A DNA stretch of 64,000 bases from Rugamonas aquatica (GTDB lineage Bacteria; Pseudomonadota; Gammaproteobacteria; Burkholderiales; Burkholderiaceae_D): contig NZ_WHUG01000014.1 of NCBI RefSeq assembly GCF_009380215.1, positions 62,001 through 126,000 on the forward strand. Direction: 5' to 3'. The notes beneath the pieces were generated by a model. The model made no database searches, was not told where the DNA came from, and saw only the letters and a program-made list of their open reading frames with translations. The position numbers and the translations under genes are program-made. Positions within the stretch are counted from its first letter, which is position 1, and the number at the start of each line of letters is the position of its first letter. Positions 17,200-25,713 of the stretch are shown one piece after another.

Positions 17200-18228
17200 T
17201 TATTGGTTGAGAATTTTGTTCAGGAGCATGAGGATCGATTCCGTCGGTAGTGTACGATGGTCGATGGCATTGCCGTGAGCAAATTCATCCCGATATTTTT
17301 TGACGCTCACAAAAGCGTCGAAATCGGTTGGTTCAAGCGCTCTCCACTGAAAAATCACTAAATAGGCAAATTTCTGACTGGCTGTGCGGACTTCCCGAGT
17401 TCGGTTTTTGTCTTGATAGAGCTTGGCCACGCGTAGGCCCATTTCTTCTGGTAAGCCGTGGTCTGGGAATAGCTTCACGCTTAGAGCATCAAATCTTTTG
17501 TTGACTAAGACCTCCAATGCCATCCAAGAAAATAAGAAAGCTTTCATGTTATCGCGCTCCTGTATTGCGGCGTACATGAGCCGGCTCACTCGCTCACCGA
17601 CGTCTGCGACATCTCTGGCGCTGTCGTTGATAAGTTGGCTGGCGATGTCGATTGGGAGTCCGTGATTTCTTGTTAGGGAAGCATGCCCAGAGAAGTGGAT
17701 GTCAGCGAGCCAGCGGCCGTCATCTAGTCTTCCCATCTTCTGCGTTTTTACATGCACGATTTTGACTAACCGGTCTTCGGTGGAAAGCGCTGCACCTACA
17801 CGGAGGACTGCAGGGACCTCCCACTGCGAAGTCAGTTCGTCTAGTTCGTTTTTTTCCGAAGTGAACGCATCGTAAGTTTGCAGGATGTCACCTTCCTGTC
17901 TTATCCACTCGCACGCTTTGGTAGCAAGATTCTCTTCAGCTGTCACTGTAACAAGAAAAGGCTTGCGGGCACTGTGCTCTTGAAGCCAGTTATCCTCATC
18001 CGCTGTAATATCTTCACCGATAATCTCACGGCATATTTTATTCAGGCTGTTTCCGATTCCATACTCAACACCAGGCCGCAGGCCTCCAATACGAACCTCA
18101 TCCGCTTCAGGGAACGCTAGTCCGTGTATGGAGTAAATTTTAATCGCAATTAACCGACAGCTAATTTGCTGCGGCGGGGTGTGCTGCGTAAAGCCGGCAA
18201 GCTGCTTTGCATGATTGGTAAAGACCAT
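17200..18228 (-). CDS. HEPN (ApeA-like) domain protein, putative RNase
   Basis: A 342-residue protein from the ATG at 18228. The C-terminal third is an all-helical HEPN domain: FSWMALEVLVNKRFD opens it and KKYRDEFAHGN carries the R-x4-H catalytic signature. HEPN proteins of this type are often metal-independent RNases in toxin-antitoxin or anti-phage systems (ApeA is one). The N-terminal 220 residues match nothing I recognise. The frame stays open to a TTG at 18366 overlapping the upstream gene's stop, but that extension crosses a GC-rich inverted repeat and lacks a ribosome site. No strong ribosome site precedes 18228 either, so the start is uncertain. Confidence 0.75.
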   Translation of the reverse strand: MVFTNHAKQLAGFTQHTPPQQISCRLIAIKIYSIHGLAFPEADEVRIGGLRPGVEYGIGNSLNKICREIIGEDITADEDNWLQEHSARKPFLVTVTAEENLATKACEWIRQEGDILQTYDAFTSEKNELDELTSQWEVPAVLRVGAALSTEDRLVKIVHVKTQKMGRLDDGRWLADIHFSGHASLTRNHGLPIDIASQLINDSARDVADVGERVSRLMYAAIQERDNMKAFLFSWMALEVLVNKRFDALSVKLFPDHGLPEEMGLRVAKLYQDKNRTREVRTASQKFAYLVIFQWRALEPTDFDAFVSVKKYRDEFAHGNAIDHRTLPTESILMLLNKILNQ

Positions 18229-18295
18229 GGTTATAGTGTTCTGCGATATATCGCTAGTTAAGATTGGTAACTGACCTTGCCCTAGTCTGCTCAAA

Positions 18296-18328
18296 CTGCC
18301 GCCGTATGCTCTACCGAAGCGGCGGCAG
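18296..18328. repeat. GC-rich inverted repeat between the two island genes
   Basis: CTGCCGCC at 18296-18303 pairs with GGCGGCAG at 18321-18328 around a 17-base loop. It is a GC-rich island inside AT-rich DNA, with no T run on either strand, so it is not an ordinary terminator. It may be a regulatory hairpin or a recombination-site relic. Confidence 0.5.
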
Positions 18329-18362
18329 GCCGTTGATGGCCTTCGTGACCTGGCGCTACGTG

Positions 18363-18914
18363 TCAAGTCAATTCAAGGCGTTCAATGAGACGACTTGGGC
18401 CGACTAAGCTCATCGTTGGCAACGGTTCATCTTCACGGAAATAAACTTGATAATCTTCGCCTTGCCGCGCCAGGCGAGGCCCTAACCCGGACAAATCGAC
18501 GGCATATATAACCACGGGACTTTTCAAGATTTCGGCTATTTCGTTGAGAAGATGTTGAGCCATTTGCGCATGCTCGTCGGAGCCGTTAGTGAGTAGCGCA
18601 GTTAGAGCTTCACACATGCCATTGAGGCCCTGACCACCACTGGAATGAATTTGAGCACGTGCCGAGGCGAGACTTCCACCAAAAGAAATGGACTTCATGC
18701 CAAGCCAACCGAAATACGCACCAGCTGCGATCTGACTTGTCTTGATAGCGGCAACGACTGCGACATGAACAGCTTCCTCGAAAACCTTGGCAGGCAGGAA
18801 GCCTGCAGACTCGATCTTCGGTGCAGCCACAATCGAGGTGCAGTGAAAACCTACCTTCTCATACTTGCTGAAGTCTGTTGCAAAACTATTGGTACTGTTT
18901 TTTGAGATGAGCAT
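18363..18914 (-). CDS. hypothetical protein with His-x-Thr motif, possible ADP-ribosyltransferase-like fold
   Basis: A 183-residue protein with no signal peptide. Near the N-terminus GFHCTSIVAAPKIESAGFLP has the layout seen in DarT- and Tpt1-type ADP-ribosyltransferase-fold proteins (His-x-Thr, then a helix and a Gly-Phe-Leu-Pro turn). The middle has WLGMKSISFGG and IHSSGGQGL; the end has VVIYAVDLSG and LVGPSRLIERLEL, a pattern common where such folds close. The catalytic residues cannot be confirmed by eye. It lies directly upstream of the HEPN gene on the same strand, so the two are probably one transcript. Confidence 0.6.
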   Translation of the reverse strand: MLISKNSTNSFATDFSKYEKVGFHCTSIVAAPKIESAGFLPAKVFEEAVHVAVVAAIKTSQIAAGAYFGWLGMKSISFGGSLASARAQIHSSGGQGLNGMCEALTALLTNGSDEHAQMAQHLLNEIAEILKSPVVIYAVDLSGLGPRLARQGEDYQVYFREDEPLPTMSLVGPSRLIERLELT

Positions 18915-19126
18915 TTTGTACAGTGCTGATTTATTGAGCCGTCATCATAGACAGCCGCCCACATCGATATCTGAGCGAGATCTGCTTCCATGTGTATCGG
19001 ATACTCGCCCCATGTTGTAGGCGGATTGATGATTCTGAGCGAACTAAGGCACAAGAATTTTCCCTGCTTATTCGCAGACGTCTTTATCCTATAAGGCTTA
19101 CTTTAGTAAGCGAGAATACTGCAGCA
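18915..19126. other. island end without a clear gene
   Basis: About 210 AT-rich bases that presumably hold the promoter of the two minus-strand island genes. A minus-strand frame of 67 codons crosses into the gene at 18914 and ends in HCTKCSSQ, but has no ribosome site or recognisable family. Confidence 0.4.
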
Positions 19127-19287
19127 TCATCGGGGGGGGGCTGTTTCGGTGGGACTGTTCTTGACGGCGGCGGCGTTGATTTCGTTCGGGACGGTGGTCA
19201 TTGGTTCTTTTTCGGCGGTGCGTGAGTCTGGTTTTGCAGGGGCGAAAACGGTCCCGGCGCGTAACCCGTCATTCTACCGCTTTCGGG
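19117..19287. repeat. direct repeat copy B: mutS 5' end and leader
   Basis: The second copy of the sequence at 16427-16597, offset by 2,691 bases over the core. It differs by a nine-G tract at 19132-19140 and by the diverged block 19238-19256. It directly precedes the leader of the LysR gene, so it is probably what remains of the original mutS-lysR junction. Confidence 0.9.
19127..19201 (-). pseudogene. orphan first codons of mutS
   Basis: From the ATG at 19201 the minus strand encodes MTTVPNEINAAAVKNSPTE like mutS, then runs through a tract of nine C into a stop at residue 25. It is a broken 5' fragment, not a gene. Confidence 0.85.
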
Positions 19288-19380
19288 CGCGCACTCCCAA
19301 AGAACCGAACGCGGGAGACTTCATTTCCGCTCGCGGTGTAAGATTGCATAAAAAGTAACCGGAAAATAAGGCATGCAGCA

Positions 19381-20283
19381 ATGGATAAATTGAAGGCGAT
19401 GCAGGTTTTCGTCAGAGTGGTGGACAAGCAAAGCCTGACGGTCGCAGCGCAGAACTCCAATCTTTCCGTTGCGATGGTGAGCAACTACCTCAAGTATCTT
19501 GAAGACGAGCTGGGAACCGCGCTGGTCGTCCGCACCACCCGAACGCTGTCGGTCACCGAATTCGGCACCTACTATTACGGCATCTGCCTGAACGTGCTGG
19601 CGATGGTCAGGGAGAGCGGGGAGGTCGCCGCCAACTTCACCGGCAATCCCGAAGGCACGCTGAACCTGGCCGCGCCGCGCACCTTCGGCGTCGTCGCGCT
19701 GCTGCCGCGCCTGAACGCGTTCTACGCGCAGCACCCCCGGATACGCATCGACGTCTCCCTCAGCGACGACATCGTCGACATGAACAATACCGACTACGAC
19801 GCCGCCATCCGCCTCGGCCCCTTGCCCGATTCGAATCTGGTGGCGCGGCCATTGCGGCCGTATGGCTTGGTGCTGTGCGCGTCGCCGGACTACCTGGCCG
19901 CCAACCCGCCGCCATCGACGCCCGACGACCTGGCGCAGCACCAGTGCATCGCCACCTACTTCGACCACAAGACCGTCTGGAACCGCCTGCAGACGACGTG
20001 GGCATTCATCGGCGCCGACGATGCGACGCATCAGGTAAATGTACCCTTCAAGATGCAGGTGAACGATGCGCAGGGCGTGTGCGCGCTGGTATTGCAAGGC
20101 GCGGGGATAGCGGTGCTGCCGGAAATCCTGGCGCGGCCGTGGCTGCAAAGCGGGCAGCTGCTGCGCCTGCTGCCGGAATACCGCCTGCCCGACCGGGCCA
20201 TGCACCTGGTCTACCGGAAAATGGATTCTATGCCGTCGAAGCTAAAAGCCTTCATCACCTTCCTGCTGGACGAGTTTGCGTAA
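19381..20283 (+). CDS. LysR-family transcriptional regulator
   Basis: A 300-residue LTTR. The N-terminal winged helix-turn-helix spans residues 1-60 (MDKLKAMQVFVRVVDKQSLTVAAQ...); the effector domain begins near 90 (GTLNLAAPRTFGV). The pattern with ARPLRPYGLVLCASPDYLA is that of the large CrgA-like subgroup, which often controls a nearby exporter or oxidoreductase. It converges on the MFS exporter gene, and the two coding ends overlap by 29 bases. Confidence 0.9.
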   Translation: MDKLKAMQVFVRVVDKQSLTVAAQNSNLSVAMVSNYLKYLEDELGTALVVRTTRTLSVTEFGTYYYGICLNVLAMVRESGEVAANFTGNPEGTLNLAAPRTFGVVALLPRLNAFYAQHPRIRIDVSLSDDIVDMNNTDYDAAIRLGPLPDSNLVARPLRPYGLVLCASPDYLAANPPPSTPDDLAQHQCIATYFDHKTVWNRLQTTWAFIGADDATHQVNVPFKMQVNDAQGVCALVLQGAGIAVLPEILARPWLQSGQLLRLLPEYRLPDRAMHLVYRKMDSMPSKLKAFITFLLDEFA

Positions 20284-21646
20284 CGGCGGGTTCCAATTTT
20301 CTCAAGCCAAAAAAGCCGATCAATCCACCGATGGCCAGCGCGGAAATCGACCACAGCAGCGCTGGCGCCATGCCACCGGCGAAGCGTTGCTCCGTGACGT
20401 CGCCGACGATCAAGCCCATCGCGGCGACGCCGATCAGGCCGCCGATCTGGCGCGATGCGTTGAGCACGCCGGAGGCGATGCCGATGTAGCGCTGCCCGGT
20501 CGACGACACCATCGCATTGGTCATCGCCGGCACCGCCAGTCCGATGCCCAGTCCGGCCACGATGAACTGGACGCCGATATCGGCATAACGGCCATCGCCG
20601 ACAAACGGCAGCATCGACAAGTAACCCAGCGCAGCCAAGGCGATGCCGCAGGTGAGCACCGCCCGGTAGCCGTGCTTGACCATCAGTTTTCCGCACAACA
20701 GGTTGGCGGCCATGATGGATCCCGTCATCGGCAGGAATGCCAGGCCGGTGTCGAGCGGCGTGTAGGCCCACGCATACTGGAAGAACAGGCTGAACAAAAA
20801 GATCAATCCATAGAACGCGAAATTGACCAGGATGCCGATCAGCGACGACGCGGCGAAATGGCGGTTGCTGAACAGGTGCAGCGGCAGCATCGGATGGGCC
20901 AGATGTTTTTCGACCGCGACAAACGCCGCGCCGGACAACAGGAACACCATCATGCCGCCGACCACCGGCAGCGAGCGCGGGCCGGATGCGTTCACCTGTA
21001 TCAAGGCCAGCGTGAAGCCGCCCAGCGCCAGGGCGGCCAGCATTTGTCCCGGAATATCGACCACGCGGCCGGCGGTGCCGGCGGCGTCCTTCACGCAGCG
21101 CCAGGCGATGAGGCTGCCAAGCAGCGCGATCGGCACGTTGACAAAGAAGATGGCGCGCCATCCCGTCAATGAAATGAGCGCGCCGCCGAACACCGGGCCG
21201 AGCGCCAGCGCCATGCCGCCCGACGCGGCCCACAGGCTGATCGCCCGGCTGCGCGCATTCTTTTCCGGGAAGGTCTGGTTGACGATGGCCAGCGAGGCCG
21301 GCACCACCAGCGCCGCGCCCAGTCCCTGCAGCAGCCGGTAGGCGATCAGCGCCGTCAGGCTGCCGGCGACGCCGCACAGCAGGGAGGCCAGCGCAAACAG
21401 CACGAAGCCGAGGATGAAGACTTTCCTGGGGCCGAAACGGTCGCCCAGCGCGCCCGCGGTCAGCAGGAAGGCGGCGAAAGTCAGGGTATAGCCGCTGACC
21501 ACCCATTCGAGATGCGACATGGTGCCGGCGAATTCGACGCGCAGGCTGCGCAGGGCGACGTTGACCACGCTGACATCGAGTATGACGATGATGAAGGCGA
21601 GGCAGGATGACAGCAGCGCGAGCCGCTTGCCGGTTTGCTTGGACAT
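20255..21646 (-). CDS. MFS drug exporter, DHA2 (EmrB/QacA) family
   Basis: A 463-residue membrane protein with about 14 hydrophobic helices. Motif A is GDRFGPRKVFILG after helix 2, motif C-like sequence GPVFGGALI lies in helix 5, and LDVSVVNVALRSL in helix 1 matches motif D1 of 14-TM proton-driven exporters. It probably expels toxic compounds from the cytoplasm. The ATG at 21646 has an AGGAGAA site just upstream. It is convergent with the LysR gene. Confidence 0.9.
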   Translation of the reverse strand: MSKQTGKRLALLSSCLAFIIVILDVSVVNVALRSLRVEFAGTMSHLEWVVSGYTLTFAAFLLTAGALGDRFGPRKVFILGFVLFALASLLCGVAGSLTALIAYRLLQGLGAALVVPASLAIVNQTFPEKNARSRAISLWAASGGMALALGPVFGGALISLTGWRAIFFVNVPIALLGSLIAWRCVKDAAGTAGRVVDIPGQMLAALALGGFTLALIQVNASGPRSLPVVGGMMVFLLSGAAFVAVEKHLAHPMLPLHLFSNRHFAASSLIGILVNFAFYGLIFLFSLFFQYAWAYTPLDTGLAFLPMTGSIMAANLLCGKLMVKHGYRAVLTCGIALAALGYLSMLPFVGDGRYADIGVQFIVAGLGIGLAVPAMTNAMVSSTGQRYIGIASGVLNASRQIGGLIGVAAMGLIVGDVTEQRFAGGMAPALLWSISALAIGGLIGFFGLRKLEPAVTQTRPAGR

Positions 21647-22062
21647 GGTGAAGTTCTCCTGTTGCGTGAGGCTGGGGTAGCGGGGAGGCCATGCTAGTTT
21701 CCCAACCGTCGCGCAGTAAAGAATTCATCTCTGAAAACACTTTCAAGCGGCGCTCAACAAACGAAGGGGCGCCGGCCTTCTGCTTTCGTTTTGTGCTTGC
21801 CCATGAACAATACAAACCGGAACTGTGTATTAAAGACAACAGTGGTTTTTTGCGCCTGTGGCTGAAACGCTCAGATTTCCACCTCGCCGCAAAAAAAATC
21901 CCAGCTAACTGTTGTGACAATAAATTAAGTAAGTAATACTTAAGTTGAAACTTTTACATGTCTTGTTCGCAATGCGTGAATGTTTCGTTGAGCATATTGA
22001 TTCTTGTTGCACAGGGAAAACGGACCTTTCGGATCAACAATAAAATTAAGGGTATAGCAGGC
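21647..22062. other. 416-base intergenic region between divergent genes
   Basis: This should hold promoters for the exporter (minus) and the metalloprotease (plus). It is AT-rich near 21900-21960, with TAAGTAAGTAATACTTAAG. I see no gene and no operator I can name. Confidence 0.4.
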
Positions 22063-25053
22063 ATGAAACTTTCAGTGAATCCGTCATCGACTCCCCGCCT
22101 CAAAAAGGCCAGGGCAACGCTGCGTCCTACCGCTGGACGCATGTTATTCGCTTTCATGGCATTGGGCTGGACCGTCTCCGGCTCGGCCGCCGTCATCGCC
22201 CAAGAGGCGCAGGTTCAGAGTCAGCCCACCGGCGATTTCTGGCAAGACGTCGGCCCGGCCGGCGGCCGGACCGCGCAGGCCGCCAACACCACCGGGCCGC
22301 GCCGCTTCCACGCCGCCAGCCTGAACCGCAACGGCTTGAAGAAGCTGGCGCAATCGGCGCCGCTGGAGCGCACCGAGGCCGCCGCTGTCAGCCCGCTGAT
22401 CATTTCCCTGCCGCACCCGGACGGCGGCTACCAGCGCTTCGCCATCGTCGATTCGCCGATCATGGAAGCCGGCCTCGCCGCCAAGCACCCTGAAATCAAG
22501 ACCTATGCCGGCAAGGGCATCGACGATCCTAACGCCAGCCTGCGCATGGACATCACGCCGCTGGGCCTGCACGCCTCGGTGCGTACGCCGAAGGGCGCCT
22601 GGTATGTCGATCCGCAAACCGCGCTGGACGACAGCGTCTACAACAGCTATCACAGCCGCGACCTGGCCAACAGCCACGGCGCCTTGCGCGAAGCGCCGCT
22701 GACCGAACCGCAGATCGCCCTGTCGCAGGGCTTCTACCACGCCGACGACAAGGTCGAAGTGCGCGGCGCCGGCTTCACGCCGGGCGCTTCGGTGACGGTC
22801 TCGGTGCGCAACGAAGGCGATACCGGCAGCCGCCAGAGCGTGGTGGTCACCGCCGACGCGGAAGGCGTAATCAACACCACGCTGGTGGCCGACCCATCGC
22901 GCAACACCGGCGCCTACGAAGTCAGCGCCAGCGACGGCACGTCGTCCAGCACCGTGGCTTACCACGTGGTGGAAGATCTGGTCACGGCCACGCCGGCCAC
23001 CGGCAATCAGTTGCGCACCTACCGTCTGGCGCTGGTGACGGATCCATCCTACGCAACCTATTTCGGCGGCTCGGCCAACGTCACGGCGGCCAAGGTCACG
23101 CTGATCAACCGCGTGACCCAGGTCTATGAAGACGAGACCGCGATCCGCCTGGTGCTGATCAACGCCACCGACGCGCTGAACCTGGACACCGCCGCGCAGA
23201 TGACCGGCGCCAACGGCCCATGCGGCACCGCCGCCTGCTTCACCGCCAGCCAGTCCTCCAGCTGCGGCAGCGCCACGCTGACCCGCAACCGCATCGTCGC
23301 CGGCCTGCTGGTCGGCGCCCGCAACTTCGATGTCGGCCACATCGCACTGGGCCTGAACGGCGGCGGCATCGCCAGCCTGGGCGTGGTCGGCGGCAACAGC
23401 AAGGCGCAGGGTTGCACCGGCATTCCTACCCCGGTCGGCGATTTCTACGCGGTCGATTATGTGGCGCACGAACTGGGCCACCAGTTTGCCGGCAACCACA
23501 CCTTCAACGGCGTGATCAGCAATTGCTCGGGCGGCAACCGCAACGCCGGCACCTCAGTGGAACCGGGCAGCGGCTCGTCGATCATGGCTTACGCCGGCAT
23601 TTGCGGCACCGACAACCTGCAAACCCACAGCGATGCCTATTGGTCGCAACGCAGCTTCGATGAGATCGTCACCTACACCTCGGGCGCCGAAAGCACGCTC
23701 AACGAAGTGCAGCAACTGGCGCTGACCAACTTCGGCGGCACGCAGCAGTTCAAGCTGCGCTACAACGGCAACGATACGCCGGCCATCATCAACGGCACCA
23801 ACTACACCACGGCCGGCGTCAAGGCGGCGATCCAGGCCATCAGCGGCTGGCCTGCGGGCGCCACGGTCACCATCAGCTCGCTGAGCACCACCGGCGCAAC
23901 GATCACCTTCGGCGGCACGCTGGCCGGCACCCCGGTCGACGTGCTGCAAGTGGTTGCTTGCAGCGGCGGTTGCAGCGGCTATGTCGGCGAGATCGCCGTC
24001 GGCGGCGCCACCACCCGTCGCGGTTCGCTGTCGTTCACCGGCAATACCACGCCGGTTGTCAGCGTGCCGGCCAGCTACACCATTCCGGTGCGCACGCCGT
24101 TCGCATTGACCGGCAGCGCCACCGATGGCGAAGGCGACACCCTGACCTACCTGTGGGAGCAGAACGACCGCGCCTCCGCCAACGGCACCGGCTTGATCAG
24201 CAACAGCAAGGTCGACGGTCCGCTGTTCCGCCAGTTCGGCGTGCAGGCCGTGGTCAGCAACGCCGACACCATCAAGTATGGTTCGCCGGGCGAAAACCAC
24301 GTCACCACCAATCCGACCCGCGTGTTCCCGGACATGGCGCAGATCCTGGTCAACAACACCAATGCTGAAACCGGTGTTTGCCCGACCGCCGCCGCGACGC
24401 CAACCGCCGCCGACATCGCCTGCTTCTCGGAATACCTGCCGACCGCCGACTACGTGGGCTACAACGCCAACGCCAATCCGGCCGCGCTGAACTTCCGCCT
24501 GACGGCGCGTGACGGCCGTGGTGGCGTGGGCAACGCCAGCACCAAGCTGATCCTGGCTCCAGGCGCCGGTCCCTTCCTGGTGACGTCGCCGAACAGCGCA
24601 GTGTCGGTGGACGCTGGCTCGACCCAGACCGTGACCTGGTCCGTGGCCAACACCGACGTCGCACCGGTGAACACCGCCAACGTGAAGATCACGCTGTCCA
24701 CCGACGGCGGCAACACCTATCCGTACACGCTGGCGGAAAGCACCGCCAACAACGGCAGCAAGGCAGTCACGCTGCCGCTGGTGGCCAGCACCACGGCACG
24801 CGTCAAGGTGGAAGCGGTCGGCAATGTGTTCTTCGATGTGTCGAACGCTAACTTCACGATCCGCCTGGTGGGCGACATCAATGCCGACGGCACCATCAAT
24901 TGCGATGACTATGCCATCGTCAAGGCGTCGCTGGGCAAGCGCACCGGCCAGGCCGGCTTCGATGCCCGTGCCGATCTGAACAAGGATGGCGTGGTGGATG
25001 CACGCGACCTGTCGGTGGTGTCGCAACGCATCGCTGGCGGTTGCCGTCTGTAA
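22063..25053 (+). CDS. secreted reprolysin-like zinc metalloprotease with C-terminal dockerin
   Basis: A 996-residue secreted protein. A long n-region and hydrophobic MLFAFMALGWTVSGSAAV form the signal peptide. The M12-type zinc site HELGHQFAGNH is at about 469-479, with a Met-turn-like SSIMAYAGIC after it. Ig/cadherin-like segments follow (SVPASYTIPVRTPFALTGSATDGEGDTLTYLW region). Residues 937-993 are a type I dockerin with two calcium loops, DINADGTINCDD and DLNKDGVVDARD. The dockerin predicts docking to a cohesin, and the next gene encodes one. The longer frame to 21958 adds only leader sequence. Confidence 0.88.
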   Translation: MKLSVNPSSTPRLKKARATLRPTAGRMLFAFMALGWTVSGSAAVIAQEAQVQSQPTGDFWQDVGPAGGRTAQAANTTGPRRFHAASLNRNGLKKLAQSAPLERTEAAAVSPLIISLPHPDGGYQRFAIVDSPIMEAGLAAKHPEIKTYAGKGIDDPNASLRMDITPLGLHASVRTPKGAWYVDPQTALDDSVYNSYHSRDLANSHGALREAPLTEPQIALSQGFYHADDKVEVRGAGFTPGASVTVSVRNEGDTGSRQSVVVTADAEGVINTTLVADPSRNTGAYEVSASDGTSSSTVAYHVVEDLVTATPATGNQLRTYRLALVTDPSYATYFGGSANVTAAKVTLINRVTQVYEDETAIRLVLINATDALNLDTAAQMTGANGPCGTAACFTASQSSSCGSATLTRNRIVAGLLVGARNFDVGHIALGLNGGGIASLGVVGGNSKAQGCTGIPTPVGDFYAVDYVAHELGHQFAGNHTFNGVISNCSGGNRNAGTSVEPGSGSSIMAYAGICGTDNLQTHSDAYWSQRSFDEIVTYTSGAESTLNEVQQLALTNFGGTQQFKLRYNGNDTPAIINGTNYTTAGVKAAIQAISGWPAGATVTISSLSTTGATITFGGTLAGTPVDVLQVVACSGGCSGYVGEIAVGGATTRRGSLSFTGNTTPVVSVPASYTIPVRTPFALTGSATDGEGDTLTYLWEQNDRASANGTGLISNSKVDGPLFRQFGVQAVVSNADTIKYGSPGENHVTTNPTRVFPDMAQILVNNTNAETGVCPTAAATPTAADIACFSEYLPTADYVGYNANANPAALNFRLTARDGRGGVGNASTKLILAPGAGPFLVTSPNSAVSVDAGSTQTVTWSVANTDVAPVNTANVKITLSTDGGNTYPYTLAESTANNGSKAVTLPLVASTTARVKVEAVGNVFFDVSNANFTIRLVGDINADGTINCDDYAIVKASLGKRTGQAGFDARADLNKDGVVDARDLSVVSQRIAGGCRL

Positions 25054-25122
25054 GCGTACCTGTTGTCGGCACCGCCTGATCGCGGCGCCGATGCCGAATC
25101 TAAGCCCGATGGGCAAAGGAAA

Positions 25123-25713
25123 ATGACTATGTTGAGTTTGAATAAATGGAAATACCAGGCCGGCGCCGCGCTGCTGGCCGCCGCTTTCGCCGCACCGTCG
25201 GCCTACGCCGCCGATCCGGTGCTGAGCATCGTCGCCACGCCATCGACCGGCGTGGTTGGCTCGACCATCGACCTGGACATCCGCATCGCCGGCGTGACGG
25301 ATCTGTTCGGATATAACTTCTCGCTGCTGTTCAATCCCGCCTACCTGCAAGCGACCGGCGCCGGCGAAGGCGCCTTCCTGGGATCGGACGGCGGCGCCAC
25401 CGACTTCGGCGGAGGCGATGCATCCGGCACGCCGGGCTTGCTGTCCTATGTGTTCGGCACCAAGTTCGGCAGCGGGGCTGGTGTCAGCGGCACCGGCAGC
25501 CTGGCGCACCTGAGCTTCAAGGTGATCGGCGCCGGCACCAGCACGCTGAGCTTTACCGATACGCTGTTCCTGAACGCCAGCCTGGGTGACATCACGCCGC
25601 AATACGGCACGCTGACGCTGGTGACGACCGCCGTGCCGGAACCTGCAAGCTATCTGATGATGGGTGCCGGCCTGATCGGCCTGGCGGCATTGCGCCGCCG
25701 TCGCGTGGGCTAA
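25123..25713 (+). CDS. cohesin-domain PEP-CTERM surface protein
   Basis: A 196-residue exported protein: signal peptide (AGAALLAAAFAAPSAYA), then a cohesin-like domain over residues 30-160 (VLSIVATPSTGVVGSTIDLDI; FGYNFSLLFNPAYLQATGAG; GTGSLAHLSFKVIGAG) and a C-terminal PEP-CTERM sorting signal (VPEPASYLMMGAGLIGLAAL then RRRR). PEP-CTERM proteins are processed by exosortase and sent to the exopolysaccharide-rich surface. It lies 69 bases after the dockerin metalloprotease with an AAGGAAA ribosome site, so it is probably co-transcribed and the anchor for that enzyme. Confidence 0.88.
   Translation: MTMLSLNKWKYQAGAALLAAAFAAPSAYAADPVLSIVATPSTGVVGSTIDLDIRIAGVTDLFGYNFSLLFNPAYLQATGAGEGAFLGSDGGATDFGGGDASGTPGLLSYVFGTKFGSGAGVSGTGSLAHLSFKVIGAGTSTLSFTDTLFLNASLGDITPQYGTLTLVTTAVPEPASYLMMGAGLIGLAALRRRRVG

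Larger units (their letters stand above)
16598..19126. mobile_element. AT-richer genomic island inserted upstream of mutS
   Basis: About 2.5 kb between the two copies of the mutS 5' end. Base composition is visibly more AT-rich than the flanks, and codon use differs (many A/T-ending codons). It carries a 97-codon gene, a helicase remnant, a HEPN protein and an unknown partner gene. No integrase or transposase is present, so how it entered is not known. The duplicated border suggests homologous recombination or a duplication during insertion rather than a transposon. Confidence 0.7.

Noticed and set aside
16979..17278. 99-codon plus-strand frame in the island
   Set aside because: It is in another frame from the helicase remnant and overlaps the end of the HEPN gene; no ribosome site.
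18228..18366. Longer HEPN protein starting at TTG 18366
   Set aside because: The extra 46 residues are Arg/Ser-rich, cross a GC-rich hairpin and have no ribosome site; still possible, so the start is flagged as uncertain.
18851..19054. 67-codon minus-strand frame ending in a Cys-x-x-Cys-like stretch
   Set aside because: Overlaps the start of the 183-residue gene without a ribosome site and has no family; could be a leader peptide but nothing supports it.
19132..19140. Nine-G tract as a phase-variation switch
   Set aside because: It lies only in the broken mutS fragment, so length changes would not switch a functional gene.
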